DNA from: Sulfobacillus sp.
GTDB lineage: Bacteria > Bacillota > Sulfobacillia > Sulfobacillales > Sulfobacillaceae
Reading direction: 5' to 3'
NCBI GenBank assembly: GCA_027309085.1
Contig: DAIDDL010000020.1
Coordinates: 1 to 64,000 of the forward strand
DNA length: 64,000 bases
The translations under genes and the position numbers were made by a program. Position 1 is the first letter of the stretch. Each line of letters starts with the position of its first letter. This document shows, piece by piece, positions 9,401 through 17,575 of this stretch. The notes beneath the pieces are model-generated. The model worked only from the letters and a program-made list of their open reading frames with translations, made no database searches and was not told the origin of the DNA.

Positions 9401-10017
9401 ATCCACGAGACCGCTCCCGACGAGCGGCCGTTAACTCCCCGCACAGCAGCCCGCGACGGGCGCAATGAGGAAATATTGATCCCAACCCCGCCGCCGCGGC
9501 TCATGATTTCAATCATTTGGCCCAGCGTCTCAACTATTCCCTCGCGGCTGTCACGCGGGCTGGGGATCACATAGCAGTTGAAATAGGTCAGTTGCTGGTC
9601 GGTTCCAGCCCCCGCCCATATCCTGCCTCCCGGGATAAACCGCAAGGCCGCGATTTCCGTGGCAAATGACTGCTCCACACTGGCACGGACGGAGTCAGAC
9701 TCCACTTTGGCCACGCCCTGGGCCACACGCCGCGCCACTTCAAAAATGCTGCGCTCCAACGGGCGGTCGCAATCTGCAATCTTGCGTTCGATTAAATCCC
9801 CCTTTTCAGGGCCCGTGACAAGCTCAATGGACAAATAGCCGTCAGGAAGGACTTCGCGCACAATCCCGATATCTTTTTTAGGCCACTTGGGGTGTGGCTC
9901 CACCAGAGCGATAGCGACGTCGCCGACCACAAAACTGCGGGTCGGGTCTTTGACCGTGTAGCGGTCTAGAAATATCTTCCAACTCAGTTCAGAAGAAAAT
10001 CCGTGGGATAATTCCAA
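6430..10017 (-). CDS. nrdJ: Adenosylcobalamin-dependent (class II) ribonucleotide reductase with intein
   Basis: Reduces ribonucleotides to deoxyribonucleotides using a radical made from coenzyme B12. The 1195-residue precursor has an intein at residues 221-581; splicing would leave about 834 residues, normal for NrdJ. Key residues are C148 (YFNCYV) and C726 (VCTLGH) as the redox pair, radical C715 and E717 in NPCAEQ, and a C-terminal cysteine-rich tail (six Cys from 1170 to 1195) for re-reduction. The start is TTG 10017: AGGAGG lies at the end of nrdR and the nrdR stop is 3 nt upstream. It is co-transcribed with nrdR, so NrdR control is likely. The 3' side faces the Tn554-like element. Confidence 0.95.
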   Translation of the reverse strand: MELSHGFSSELSWKIFLDRYTVKDPTRSFVVGDVAIALVEPHPKWPKKDIGIVREVLPDGYLSIELVTGPEKGDLIERKIADCDRPLERSIFEVARRVAQGVAKVESDSVRASVEQSFATEIAALRFIPGGRIWAGAGTDQQLTYFNCYVIPSPRDSREGIVETLGQMIEIMSRGGGVGINISSLRPSRAAVRGVNGRSSGAVSWMDLYSRATGLVEQGGCFSPETRIATTAGLIPAAELFARMKSGESFEALTHEGPQRITQRFNNGEKQLWRVTTQRGYTVEVTEDHKMGVMQDGRIGTIPLKALGEGDDVLLLLGQGVPDRPMSLKPFHRQDHERWPEVMNERLAYLAGALTLSGRDMEPEIRERCLQYSRELFHWEPSAVNSPVILEWLRDNGLLQERPESVRVPEMIFEAGSQVMGAFISGYFDAAGSVEDSAMRYQFDSISLALLQDVQHMLAASGIASCINRRDPGNGAAYRLTVDGGECAERFQQLACLSRQVAGDSARLGATQTGARAVSYSSRDEDSTERTAESAVATVGGLIRTLSDRIVSILPTRVDTVYDFEVEHTHMLSGNGLYTSNSRRGALMLQIEDWHPDLWRFIEVKKTPGMVENANISVRISDGFMSAVKADGDWDLVFPDTTDPDYDETWDGNLEAWKKAGKPVVIYETVKARKIWHAIIEGAWEAAEPGIVFDERHEKDSNSWYFNPLISTNPCAEQPLPAWGVCTLGHINLAAFYDPASHDVNWDALRETVRVGTRFLDDIVDATPYFFQQNYDNQQKERRIGLGTMGLGELLIRLELRYGSPESLDFIERLYQYIAIQAYDYDVELAKEKGAFPAFDPDLYLQSGFIKRLPENLRHAIHEHGVRNVTILTQAPTGTVGTMVGTSTGIEPYYALTYFRQSRLGYDEQYVPVAAEWKTAHPEEELPAYFVGAMDLTPEEHVYVQAAIQKWTDSSISKTANAPSTYTVEDTEKLYELAYDLGCKGVTIYRDQSRSEQVLHLVDDQKTNVPATNSENPAAGGQLEVYPVPSLIHGRTYRKETPAGTARVVINEVDDNPFEVFMLLGRAGSEVQSFMESLGRVISLYLRSNGNLSPRRRLELVAEQLKGIGGANQMGFGPGRVLSVVDAIGQLLESHLRSEPSEVAATRHEDVRETLPESDARHSSPHLDLCPLCDAPTLVYEEGCQHCQSCGYSKC
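8275..9357 (-). other. Intein in nrdJ (residues 221-581)
   Basis: The insert starts at Cys221 (CFSPETRIATTAG, splicing block A) and ends at Asn581 before Ser582. Removing it joins EQGG to SRRGALM, the normal uninterrupted class II reductase sequence. Block B is VTEDHKM and block F is VYDFEVEHTHML. The residue before the terminal Asn is Ser, not the usual His. The middle contains two LAGLIDADG-like helices, LAGALTLSG and ISGYFDAAG, both lacking the acidic residue that binds metal. The homing endonuclease is therefore probably dead while splicing is kept. Confidence 0.9.
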
Positions 10018-10020
10018 GTG

Positions 10021-10497
10021 TTAACCCTCCTGATGAATTTGGGGATGGATGAGCTGTTCCAGTTCCTGGCGAAACCCCTCAATATCGGTAAACTGACGGT
10101 AAACAGAAGCGAAGCGGACGTAGGCCACCTGGTCTACCAAGCGCATCCGGTTCATCACCATTTCCCCAATCTGCAACGAAGAGATCTCTCCTAAATGCTG
10201 GTCGCGAATTTCGCGTTCCACGGCATCGGCGACTAATTCCAATTGCTGCAGGCTAATGGGACGCTTTTCACACGCGGTCAGCATTCCCTTCAGAATCTTG
10301 GTGCGGTCGAATGATTCCCGCTGTCCGTTTTTCTTGACAACCCAGATGGGCGTTTCCTCCACCCGCTCATAAGACGTAAAGCGCTGGTGGCACTGCAGAC
10401 ACTCCCGGCGGCGGCGGATCTCCCGTCCCTCATTGGCCGGCCGCGAGTCCAGAACCTTGCTGTCATGGTAGTGGCAACTCGGACAGCGCATCCTCAC
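10021..10497 (-). CDS. nrdR: Transcriptional repressor NrdR
   Basis: A 158-residue repressor of ribonucleotide reductase genes that senses ATP and dATP. The N-terminal zinc ribbon uses C5, C8, C33 and C36 (CPSC and CLQC). An ATP-cone domain spans about residues 49-139 ([17 protein letters not shown]). Length and layout match the family exactly. It sits directly upstream of nrdJ, and its own upstream region carries a good NrdR-box match, so the pair is probably autoregulated. Confidence 0.97.
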   Translation of the reverse strand: MRMRCPSCHYHDSKVLDSRPANEGREIRRRRECLQCHQRFTSYERVEETPIWVVKKNGQRESFDRTKILKGMLTACEKRPISLQQLELVADAVEREIRDQHLGEISSLQIGEMVMNRMRLVDQVAYVRFASVYRQFTDIEGFRQELEQLIHPQIHQEG

Positions 10498-10531
10498 AAC
10501 CCCTTTATGTAGTAAGTGCTGGCTTATAATA

Positions 10532-10547
10532 ACACAATATCCTGTAT
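10532..10547 (-). promoter_or_regulatory. NrdR-box-like operator upstream of nrdR-nrdJ
   Basis: On the minus strand, ATACAGGATATTGTGT agrees with the published NrdR-box consensus ACACWATATATWGTGT at 13 of 16 positions. It lies 35 bp upstream of the nrdR start, next to a TATTAT/TATAAG hexamer, where a repressor would block the promoter. Many NrdR targets carry two boxes about three helical turns apart; I see no clear second copy. Confidence 0.65.
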
Positions 10548-10568
10548 CACAGTCATTTTTTAGCAGGA

Positions 10569-11528
10569 TTAACCAGGGGATTTGTTATTCTTCCGGGAGG
10601 ATCCACGTATAGCCAGAACGGCAACGCCGCAGACAATGGCCGCGGCGCCAATCTCTTGAAAAAGATGCAGCGTGACCCCCAGCCACAGCACGGAACCCGC
10701 AGTCGCCACGAGCGGCTCTGCGGTGGCAACGAGGCTGGCCACCGACGGCGACAGCTGGCGGAGACTGGCAAGGTACAGCCAAAACGCGGCCAAAGTGCCT
10801 ATAAACACCACGAAACCTGCCAGACCCACAACGTCCCACGACCACTGCACAGTGCCGGGTCTCCACAGAGGCGCCACCAGTTGGGACAGCATCGACCCTA
10901 TCAGCATGCCCCAGCCAACGATGCGCGTCGGGCCCCACTCCCGCAGAAGTCTTCCCGGATACAGAGTATAGAAAGCCAGTGAGGCGCTGGAAAGCAATCC
11001 CCAAAACAGCCCGGCGGCAGAGAGCGTTAGAGCGCCGGCCTGCCCGCCGGACACCAGCAGCCACGTTCCAATCAGTGACAGCAGCACCGCCAGGACTTGG
11101 CGGTGCGTGGGCAGATGCCGTGCTGCCACGGCCACGTATAGGGTAATCACAGCCGGTGCCGTGTATTGCAATAAAGTGGCGGTCGCCGCGTTTCCGTCGT
11201 GGATGGCAACCAGGTAAGAGTACTGCACTGCCCACAGCCCCAGCGCCGAAAAAATTAAGAGCCGACCGCGAGAGTGACGGTCACGGACCGGCGCCAGCAC
11301 ATATGCGGGCCCCTTCTGCCACCACAGAAGCCCCAAAAGACTTAGACCAGTCACCCCCATGCGGGCGCTGACCAGCCATCCTGCAAAGAGGTGGGCTTTG
11401 TCAAAGAGAGATTGGGCCGCCAGCGCGGACAGTCCCCAAAAAACAGCAGCCACCAAAGCCATTGCGAACCCTAACCCGTGGCGGGTGCGGGAAGGCAACA
11501 GCGCTGGCGGAATGTCTGGTGTCGCCAT
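10569..11528 (-). CDS. EamA/DMT-family transporter
   Basis: A roughly 319-residue inner-membrane protein with about ten hydrophobic helices in two repeated halves, the drug/metabolite transporter layout. Typical signatures are [14 protein letters not shown] near the N-terminus and, in the second half, [16 protein letters not shown]. Such proteins export amino acids, metabolites or drugs; the substrate cannot be read here. I prefer ATG 11528 (GAGG six bases upstream) over the TTG one codon earlier. The next gene upstream is a small membrane protein 29 bp away on the same strand, suggesting one transcript. Confidence 0.85.
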   Translation of the reverse strand: MATPDIPPALLPSRTRHGLGFAMALVAAVFWGLSALAAQSLFDKAHLFAGWLVSARMGVTGLSLLGLLWWQKGPAYVLAPVRDRHSRGRLLIFSALGLWAVQYSYLVAIHDGNAATATLLQYTAPAVITLYVAVAARHLPTHRQVLAVLLSLIGTWLLVSGGQAGALTLSAAGLFWGLLSSASLAFYTLYPGRLLREWGPTRIVGWGMLIGSMLSQLVAPLWRPGTVQWSWDVVGLAGFVVFIGTLAAFWLYLASLRQLSPSVASLVATAEPLVATAGSVLWLGVTLHLFQEIGAAAIVCGVAVLAIRGSSRKNNKSPG

Positions 11529-11556
11529 CAATATCCTCGTCCTTTAAAATGCAGCC

Positions 11557-11748
11557 TTAACCGTGCGGTTTTGACAGAATGCGGTAGCCATAGTATCCAA
11601 AACCGAGAATGAGCAGGATTCCCAGCCACAATGTCCCGCTGTGTACCAGGCCGCCCGCAGTGAAGATCACTCCAGCCAGTTCTCCCCACTTTACCCACTT
11701 CAAACGGGGCCGCTGACGTTCCAGTGTTGTCCATCTTCTTGTCAGCAT
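11557..11748 (-). CDS. Small two-helix membrane protein
   Basis: A 63-residue protein with a strongly basic start (MLTRRW, RQRPRLKW) and two hydrophobic segments (ELAGVIFTAGGLV and TLWLGILLILGFGYYGY). A strong site, AAAGGAGATGGCAAC before ATG, and its position 18 bp after a glycosyltransferase gene support expression. It belongs to no family I can name. The competing frame at 11528-11734 lacks a ribosome site. Confidence 0.6.
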   Translation of the reverse strand: MLTRRWTTLERQRPRLKWVKWGELAGVIFTAGGLVHSGTLWLGILLILGFGYYGYRILSKPHG

Positions 11749-11766
11749 GTTGCCATCTCCTTTTTC

Positions 11767-14391
11767 CTAATGAACCGGCACCAGGGGAATCATCCCCACA
11801 TTGCCTGTTAAGCTGGCCAACAGCACCGCGCTGTTCAGCACGACGGGAGCGTCCGGACCAATCGGGCCGAGACCTGTGGCGTCAATCTTCAATATCGTGC
11901 CGGATGACGCCTGCACTTCCATGAGACTGCCATTTCCCAGTGCGACCCACAAAACCGGGCCCGTCTGCACAGGATTGGCTGTTAAGCCCGCTGGCAGCGC
12001 CAGGGTCCACAGCAGCCTGCCGCTATCCGCACTGTACGCCCGCAAATTCATCGCCGCCGGATTGCCGATAAATACGCGGCCATGTTTGGCGAAGGGAATG
12101 CCCACTTCCTCCTGATCGAGACCGAGGTATCCGCCGCCAGTAAATCTTGACCATAGCATGCGCCCCGTGCTGGCGTTCACAGCGAAAATCTCATTGTTCA
12201 GCCAGGTTCTGCCTCCGGATACATTCACTATACGAGGCACGCCGGCAATATACAATATCCCCTTGGCCACCACGGGGCTGCAATCAGACAGTCCACTGGA
12301 CACCGGAACATTCCGGCGCCACACAATGCGTCTGGTCGCCAGGTTCACTGCCCACACTGTCGACCGCGCCGCGGGATAAGCCTGCATGTACACATTAATG
12401 GCCACGTAGAGCATGTTTCCCGAAAGCACCGGCGAGGACATGCTGTCAAATCCGCCTAGCGGCAGTGACCACTCTTCGTGCCCGTTGCCAGCATTGAGGG
12501 CAATAAGGCGCCCGGTGCCTGTCACCTCATAAATCAGGCCCCCATGCAAAATGGGGGTAGGCATATCTTCCCCCACCGTCGGGGAGTACCATAGTTCTTT
12601 GCCGGTGGCCCGGCTGAACGCCATAATCCCGTTGGTGCCCGTGCCCCGTATCCACCCGTGGGTTCGGGAAAACGAGCGGAAAGCATTATTGCCCAGCCCT
12701 ATAAATACCGTTTGGGATGTGACGAGCGGCGTGGTCATGACCATATTCGGCACGGCATCCGTCCACAGGACCTTCCCGGTGGAGAGACTCCATGCTACCA
12801 GGGTATCGCCATTGGTTCCCACATAGGCGTCATTTCCCGCTATGGCCGGCTGGTCAGCCACCGCACCCTTGAGATGCAGCACATAGCCCGCTTTTAAAGG
12901 CTGTGAGGCGGGCCATGCAAAGGCCGTGTCGTGACTCCCGCCGCCTTCAAACGCCGACCACCCAGTTGGACGGGGCTGCCTCAAATTCAGCGGCCCCGCG
13001 GTGGCCAGAGGGCTGACGTGCGTAATGCGGGGCGCTGTGGGCTTGGGCTTGGCATTCCATGTCGATGACCAAAAGACGCTGTGGTAAAACCCGTTGGGCA
13101 TGGGCATGCCCACCCAGAGCGGAAAGAGGTAAGCTGTCGAAACCGCAACCGCCGCCATGGCGATGATCCCGGACAACCGCTCCCAAATTTTGCGGCCCTG
13201 CACGAGGGTCACCGCACTGTAAGAGAAGGCCATGATCAGCATGGGCATCATTGACAGGAAATAGTAGTTGAATTTAGAACGGGGTGTCAAAAGCCAGGTG
13301 CCGTAAAACACCACAAGCCACACGGCAAAGAACAGTGTGGCTGGACGCAGGCGGCGCGCAGTCACATCCGCCGCCGCCATGGACACGAGTCCCAAAAGTC
13401 CCAGCCAGATGAGAAGGGGATTGGAAAATGCCAGCATGCGTATGGTCGAGTGGGCGTGAGCAATCCACAGGTATGCGGTGGGGCGGGGCAATCCCAGCCA
13501 CGTCCAGGCATTGGCTGTCCACGGATGATAGAATGTCAGCGTCCACATGTTCTTGAAAATGAGCCACTGCAGTTTGCCCCAGGCTAAAAAGACATTGCGG
13601 GGAAGCCACGACTGGTGAAATCCGCTCGCAAAGGCGTAGGCGTAGGTCAAGAAGTATGTCACCAAGGGGATGACGGTCACGGAACCCGCCAGCAGCCACC
13701 GGGACCGGGCGCGCCGGACATGGGGCCATGACCAACCCAATATGAGCCACGCCATGAGGATAGTCTGCGCCCCTATCCACTTCGCTGACAACCCCAAACC
13801 GAGGCTTACCCCGAATCCCCACAGCATCTTGCCGGGAATCTTCTGCCCTTCCCGCAACCGGCCCCAAAGGATCCACAGCCACAGTAAATTTCCCACAACA
13901 AAGGGAAAAGCAATCGAGTCCAGCAACGCCAGGCGGCTGGTGCTGACCATCAGTCCATCCACTGCGGCCAACAGCGCCGCGAGCAGTGACACCCACCGGT
14001 TCGAAAATATCGCCTGGGCAAAAAAATACATGGCGACGGGCACTAAAGACCCAAGCAGGGCGTCGGGCAGGCGCCACGCCCAGGGGTTGTTTCCGAACAG
14101 CCAGATTGAGGCCGCGATGACCTCCTTAGCGAATGGCGGCGCTGACAGCAAGTTGGGGTCAATACCAAACACCAGATGCTTGACGAGAACCGGCGGGGTG
14201 CGGTGCAGCAGGACATCAGCCGCGGTGACATAGTAATATTCATCGTAGATCAGCCCGTGGTAACTGCCTAGGCCAATAAAACGCGCCAAAAACGCCACGG
14301 CCTCAATGGGCAGCAACATCCACCATTGAGGCCGCAACACTGGATAAAAGTCAGTTCTGCGGTGCGACTTGGCATAGAACAGCGATTGCAA
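11767..14391 (-). CDS. PMT/GT39-type membrane glycosyltransferase fused to a PQQ-like propeller
   Basis: The N-terminal half is a multi-pass transferase of the protein-mannosyltransferase superfamily: an acidic DE pair in the first periplasmic loop (GLIYDEYYY), an APPFAKE segment in place of HPPLGK, then about ten hydrophobic helices. The C-terminal 370 residues are an extracytoplasmic beta-propeller of PQQ-like repeats, with blade ends such as GKVLW, GKELW, RRIVW, GRMLW and GRLLW. It probably moves a sugar from a polyprenyl-phosphate donor to an acceptor outside the membrane; the propeller may bind acceptor or glycan. I choose TTG 14391 (AAGGAGG five bases ahead); GTG 14394 is too close to that site and the tracked ATG 14475 has none. 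Confidence 0.75.
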   Translation of the reverse strand: MQSLFYAKSHRRTDFYPVLRPQWWMLLPIEAVAFLARFIGLGSYHGLIYDEYYYVTAADVLLHRTPPVLVKHLVFGIDPNLLSAPPFAKEVIAASIWLFGNNPWAWRLPDALLGSLVPVAMYFFAQAIFSNRWVSLLAALLAAVDGLMVSTSRLALLDSIAFPFVVGNLLWLWILWGRLREGQKIPGKMLWGFGVSLGLGLSAKWIGAQTILMAWLILGWSWPHVRRARSRWLLAGSVTVIPLVTYFLTYAYAFASGFHQSWLPRNVFLAWGKLQWLIFKNMWTLTFYHPWTANAWTWLGLPRPTAYLWIAHAHSTIRMLAFSNPLLIWLGLLGLVSMAAADVTARRLRPATLFFAVWLVVFYGTWLLTPRSKFNYYFLSMMPMLIMAFSYSAVTLVQGRKIWERLSGIIAMAAVAVSTAYLFPLWVGMPMPNGFYHSVFWSSTWNAKPKPTAPRITHVSPLATAGPLNLRQPRPTGWSAFEGGGSHDTAFAWPASQPLKAGYVLHLKGAVADQPAIAGNDAYVGTNGDTLVAWSLSTGKVLWTDAVPNMVMTTPLVTSQTVFIGLGNNAFRSFSRTHGWIRGTGTNGIMAFSRATGKELWYSPTVGEDMPTPILHGGLIYEVTGTGRLIALNAGNGHEEWSLPLGGFDSMSSPVLSGNMLYVAINVYMQAYPAARSTVWAVNLATRRIVWRRNVPVSSGLSDCSPVVAKGILYIAGVPRIVNVSGGRTWLNNEIFAVNASTGRMLWSRFTGGGYLGLDQEEVGIPFAKHGRVFIGNPAAMNLRAYSADSGRLLWTLALPAGLTANPVQTGPVLWVALGNGSLMEVQASSGTILKIDATGLGPIGPDAPVVLNSAVLLASLTGNVGMIPLVPVH

Positions 14392-14475
14392 CACATCCTC
14401 CTTACCTAACCGAGGGCGGTTCCGAAGTCCGGCGCCACGACAAAATCCCACAGATCCTGCAGGACCCGTAAACAT

Positions 14476-14504
14476 AGTATACCGCCGCTGGCCCTTCGGT
14501 TCGA
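14476..14504 (-). promoter_or_regulatory. Candidate promoter of the PMT-propeller gene
   Basis: On the minus strand, TCGAAC and TATACT are separated by 17 bp. The -10 is good (5 of 6) and the -35 is weak (3 of 6). It lies about 85 bp upstream of the chosen TTG start. Confidence 0.4.
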
Positions 14505-14523
14505 CAGGTAGATTGTGTCAAGG

Positions 14524-15213
14524 TTACTGCCACCAGCGTAAAAATGGCGGCAGCAGTTTCTGCAGGTTGTCCTCTGTGATATCCCGGCCCTGCACGCCAA
14601 AAAACAGAGAAACCCAATACCAGCGCCATTCTGGCAGCTTTTCAAGGTACGTTATCGCTTCCGGCACCGATGCGGATTTCTTGACATCCCCGATCACCCC
14701 AATGTCGTAGACGGCCTCGGCCAATTCCAGTTGTCCGTGCTCCTTCACCGTCCAGTGAAACTGGTGGCGGAAGGGTGTGGCAAACGGATTAAACCCCGAC
14801 CCCGGCACGAGGCCATTGGTCACCTGCAGCCAGATGTGAAGGGGAAGCGTGGGAATCAGGGAGTTGAATGTCTCCAAAAACTCCGCATCGGAGGCCAAAG
14901 TCATCAGCGGCCACGGCGTATACATCACGTAACTTGTTGGAATGTTATACGCCCGGGCCTCCGTGCTCATCCCCTTCTCCAGCCGGTATCCGGCGCGTGC
15001 GTCTTTCCCCTGCCCGTCAATGCCCACTTTCAGCACGCCTGGCTGACGTGATAGGGGGTGAGGTGACAGCCACCAAGTCTGGCCGCCGGGCCAGTCCACG
15101 CTCTTGGTATGAATCGGCGCTGCTTCGGACCGAGTCAGAATATCTTGTGCCAGCGCTAGCGCGGATTGGCTTGTGTCAGTTGCCATCATAGTCAACGGCC
15201 TGGTCAGAACCAA
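14524..15213 (-). CDS. Conserved-looking protein of unknown function
   Basis: A 229-residue soluble protein with no signal peptide, membrane helix or motif I recognise. It is rich in Trp and Pro (WPGGQTWWLSPHPLS) and has an even globular composition. TTG 15213 follows AAGGGG at seven bases; ATG 15189 or 15186 are alternatives with poorer sites. It lies between the CoA-binding protein and the PMT-propeller gene on the same strand, but spacing of over 100 bp on both sides argues against tight coupling. Confidence 0.6.
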   Translation of the reverse strand: MVLTRPLTMMATDTSQSALALAQDILTRSEAAPIHTKSVDWPGGQTWWLSPHPLSRQPGVLKVGIDGQGKDARAGYRLEKGMSTEARAYNIPTSYVMYTPWPLMTLASDAEFLETFNSLIPTLPLHIWLQVTNGLVPGSGFNPFATPFRHQFHWTVKEHGQLELAEAVYDIGVIGDVKKSASVPEAITYLEKLPEWRWYWVSLFFGVQGRDITEDNLQKLLPPFLRWWQ

Positions 15214-15361
15214 GTCAGGGCCCCTTACGGCAGGACAAGAGAATGCAGCGGCCTGCAGAGCCTCGCATGCGATTGTCTCTCTTCCCGACTAAAACCAGGC
15301 CTTCCTCCTCTCGGATTTTGCTGCCCGCATGGGACAGCCCACTGAATAGTGTCCCGGCTCT

Positions 15362-15763
15362 TTACACCAAGAGCCGTTCATGTTCGATTTTCATGCAGCG
15401 GTCCTCAATCACGCCAAGTCCGCCGGTTTCAGCAATAGACCGAGCCACCTCACTCGCAATTCCTAATTGCAGCCAGAGCACCTTAGCCCCAATGCGCACG
15501 GCGCTCTCAGCAACTGCAGGCGTATCTTCCGCCTTGCGAAACACATCGACGATATCGATGGGGAAAGGGATATCCTCCAGCCGGGGATAAACTGTTTCGC
15601 CCAGAATCTTCCCGGCCCGGGGATAAACCGGAATGATCCGGTACCCGTGGTCCTGGAGGTACTGCGCCACCTGGTAGCTAGCGCGTTCCGGCTTGGGAGA
15701 CAGCCCTACCACGGCAATGGTGTGGTAGCGGCGCAGAATCTCCCGTGTTTGGTCGTCGGTCAT
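15362..15763 (-). CDS. CoA-binding (Rossmann) domain protein, YccU type
   Basis: A 133-residue single-domain protein of the CoA_binding_2 family. The nucleotide-binding start is TIAVVGLSPKPERASYQVA, followed by YRIIPVYP and the family's DIVDVFR and KVLWLQLG segments. These proteins bind CoA or acyl-CoA and may act in acylation or redox buffering, but the specific role is unknown. It lies 13 bp downstream of ilvE on the same strand and is probably co-transcribed. Confidence 0.88.
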   Translation of the reverse strand: MTDDQTREILRRYHTIAVVGLSPKPERASYQVAQYLQDHGYRIIPVYPRAGKILGETVYPRLEDIPFPIDIVDVFRKAEDTPAVAESAVRIGAKVLWLQLGIASEVARSIAETGGLGVIEDRCMKIEHERLLV

Positions 15764-15776
15764 ATCTGATCCCCCC

Positions 15777-16682
15777 CTAGTCCACCAGTGTCAGCCAGGG
15801 GTGGTATTCCTTAATGAGACCCCTCACTGCCTGGTTATAGCGCGTCTGAATCTTGAGTGTGATGTCCCCCACCTTACCGTCTCCCACCGCTCGGTGGTCA
15901 ATCCGTGTAATGGGCGAAATTTGCACTCCCGTGCCGACGAGAAACAGCTCATCGGCAATATAGAGCTCGGACCGGTCGATAGTGCGGCTGATGGCTCCAA
16001 TTCCCAGGTCCTCGGCCACATCGACCACAGTCTGGCGGGTAATGCCCTCCAGAATATTTTCACTGATTTCGGGCGTGACCAATACCCCGTCGCGCACCAT
16101 AAAGAGGTTGGCCGCACTGCCCTCCGCCACATGCCCAGCCTCGGTGAGAAAAATCGCATCATCGAATCCGGCCAGATGGGCATCTGTGGCTGCCAGCGCC
16201 GTATTCACATAAGACCCTGTCACCTTGGCGCGTGAGGGAATCGCATTGTCTTCCAATCTGCGCCAGGCCGACACGCATACGTGTATGCCAGAGGTGGGGA
16301 GATAGTTGCCAAGGGGCACGGCGAACACACCAAACGCATCGCGTATCCCATCCAGTGTCACCTTGATGACCGGGTCGGCCTTGAAAGCCAGTGGCCGGAT
16401 ATAGACATCCTCATGAAAGTCTTGCTGCTGTAAGAGCTCAACGGTGCGGGCCATCATCTCTTCGATGCTGTGGCCAGGATCTATGCGCATGATCCGGCAT
16501 GACTGGGAAAAACGTTCATAGTGCTCCCGCAGTTTAAAAATGTACAATTGGTCTTGCTCTTGATTGTGGTAGGCCCGAATCCCCTCAAAACACCCGGTCC
16601 CGTAATTGAGAGCGTGGGTGGCAATGGATACGGTAGCCTGTTCGAGAGGCAGGTACTGGCGGTTAAAATACGCAAGCGGCAT
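15777..16682 (-). CDS. ilvE: Branched-chain amino acid aminotransferase
   Basis: A fold-type IV PLP transaminase (301 residues) that interconverts leucine, isoleucine or valine with their 2-oxo acids using glutamate. PLP lysine K153 lies in SRAKVTGSYVN. Other family marks are HALNYGTGCFEGIRAY near the start, YIRPLAFKAD, EGSAANLF and ILEGITRQTV. Length is typical. ATG 16682 has GGGGAGG eight bases upstream. D-amino-acid and ADC lyase relatives are less likely because of the RAY and RPL signatures. Confidence 0.93.
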   Translation of the reverse strand: MPLAYFNRQYLPLEQATVSIATHALNYGTGCFEGIRAYHNQEQDQLYIFKLREHYERFSQSCRIMRIDPGHSIEEMMARTVELLQQQDFHEDVYIRPLAFKADPVIKVTLDGIRDAFGVFAVPLGNYLPTSGIHVCVSAWRRLEDNAIPSRAKVTGSYVNTALAATDAHLAGFDDAIFLTEAGHVAEGSAANLFMVRDGVLVTPEISENILEGITRQTVVDVAEDLGIGAISRTIDRSELYIADELFLVGTGVQISPITRIDHRAVGDGKVGDITLKIQTRYNQAVRGLIKEYHPWLTLVD

Positions 16683-16841
16683 GCTGAATCCTCCCCAGAA
16701 GCAACGTAGAATAATCTTAATATATCATGGAAAGCTGCCGGCATGGTGAGAACTGAATCAATAATTGAGACCGAAACCCGCAGGTCGGCAGTGAGTGCCG
16801 CGCCTCGGAACCGGTCTCCGGTAGGATTTTCGCGCGGACTT

Positions 16842-16850
16842 TGGTATGAT
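16842..16850 (+). promoter_or_regulatory. Extended -10 element upstream of the Yip1-like gene
   Basis: TGGTATGAT is an extended -10 (TGn plus a TATAAT-like hexamer) 54 bp before the GTG start. No good -35 is visible, as is common with extended -10 promoters. The same TGGTAT form recurs before chdC and the YbjQ genes. Confidence 0.45.
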
Positions 16851-16903
16851 TTACGCAGAAGCGAAACGGGACGGGACGGCAACAGTCTGGAAAGGAGCGC
16901 ACC

Positions 16904-17515
16904 GTGTCCAAGAAACCGATTTCCTTTAAGGACCACAGCCGGAAACGGCACATGGAAAAGCTGTATAAAAGCAAACCCCGCCGCCAGGCTCGCGAATGGG
17001 ATGATTTGGTAGATTATTGGCGCTATTTTCTGCGCAATCCAGCCCAAGTCGCGGGGCAGGGACCGTGGACAGACCGTATGCTCTGGAGCAATGCCATTGT
17101 GGCGGGAATTCTGGCAGCGGTCCGCGTGCTGGTTTTTGGCGGCATACATGTGATGTTCATGCTCAGCGCGGTCATCAACACTCTGTTTATGGCGTTTTTG
17201 TTTTACTACGCGCTGACGTGGGTGGTGGTCTGGGTGCTGAACCGCACGGAGCCAGGGCGGCGAACGTATGCCGTGGATACGGTCCGGGTGCAGGCGATTG
17301 TCTATTCTGGCTGGATTGTCATTCTCACGCTCCTGAGTTGGGTGCCGGTGCCAGGCCTCGTGTATCTGGGCGCCTTGGTGCTGGTCGTGTTTGGCGTACG
17401 CGCCGTACGGCAGCTTTACGGCGTAACATGGCCGCGGGCTGTATCCAGCGTGCTTGCCGGTTCACTCACGATGCTGATTGTCATTATGATTTTGAATCAT
17501 CTGGCAGCAATTTGA
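16904..17515 (+). CDS. Yip1-like integral membrane protein
   Basis: A 203-residue protein with a basic, probably cytoplasmic N-terminus of about 55 residues (KPISFKDHSRKR) and five hydrophobic helices. The spacing and the conserved polar/aromatic pattern between helices 2 and 4 resemble bacterial Yip1-domain proteins, whose role is poorly known. GTG 16904 follows AAAGGAG. A glycosyltransferase begins 60 bp downstream on the same strand, so they may form a two-gene unit. Confidence 0.65.
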   Translation: MSKKPISFKDHSRKRHMEKLYKSKPRRQAREWDDLVDYWRYFLRNPAQVAGQGPWTDRMLWSNAIVAGILAAVRVLVFGGIHVMFMLSAVINTLFMAFLFYYALTWVVVWVLNRTEPGRRTYAVDTVRVQAIVYSGWIVILTLLSWVPVPGLVYLGALVLVVFGVRAVRQLYGVTWPRAVSSVLAGSLTMLIVIMILNHLAAI

Positions 17516-17575
17516 GAATACTGGGGGGGAGCCTGCAGCAGCTTCAATGGCCCAATAGTCTGTTGGGGGAATTTC

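Noticed and set aside
6430-10017. nrdJ as a frameshifted or fused gene
   Set aside because: The 361-residue insert has full intein splicing blocks and removal restores the exact family sequence, so it is an intein and not an error.
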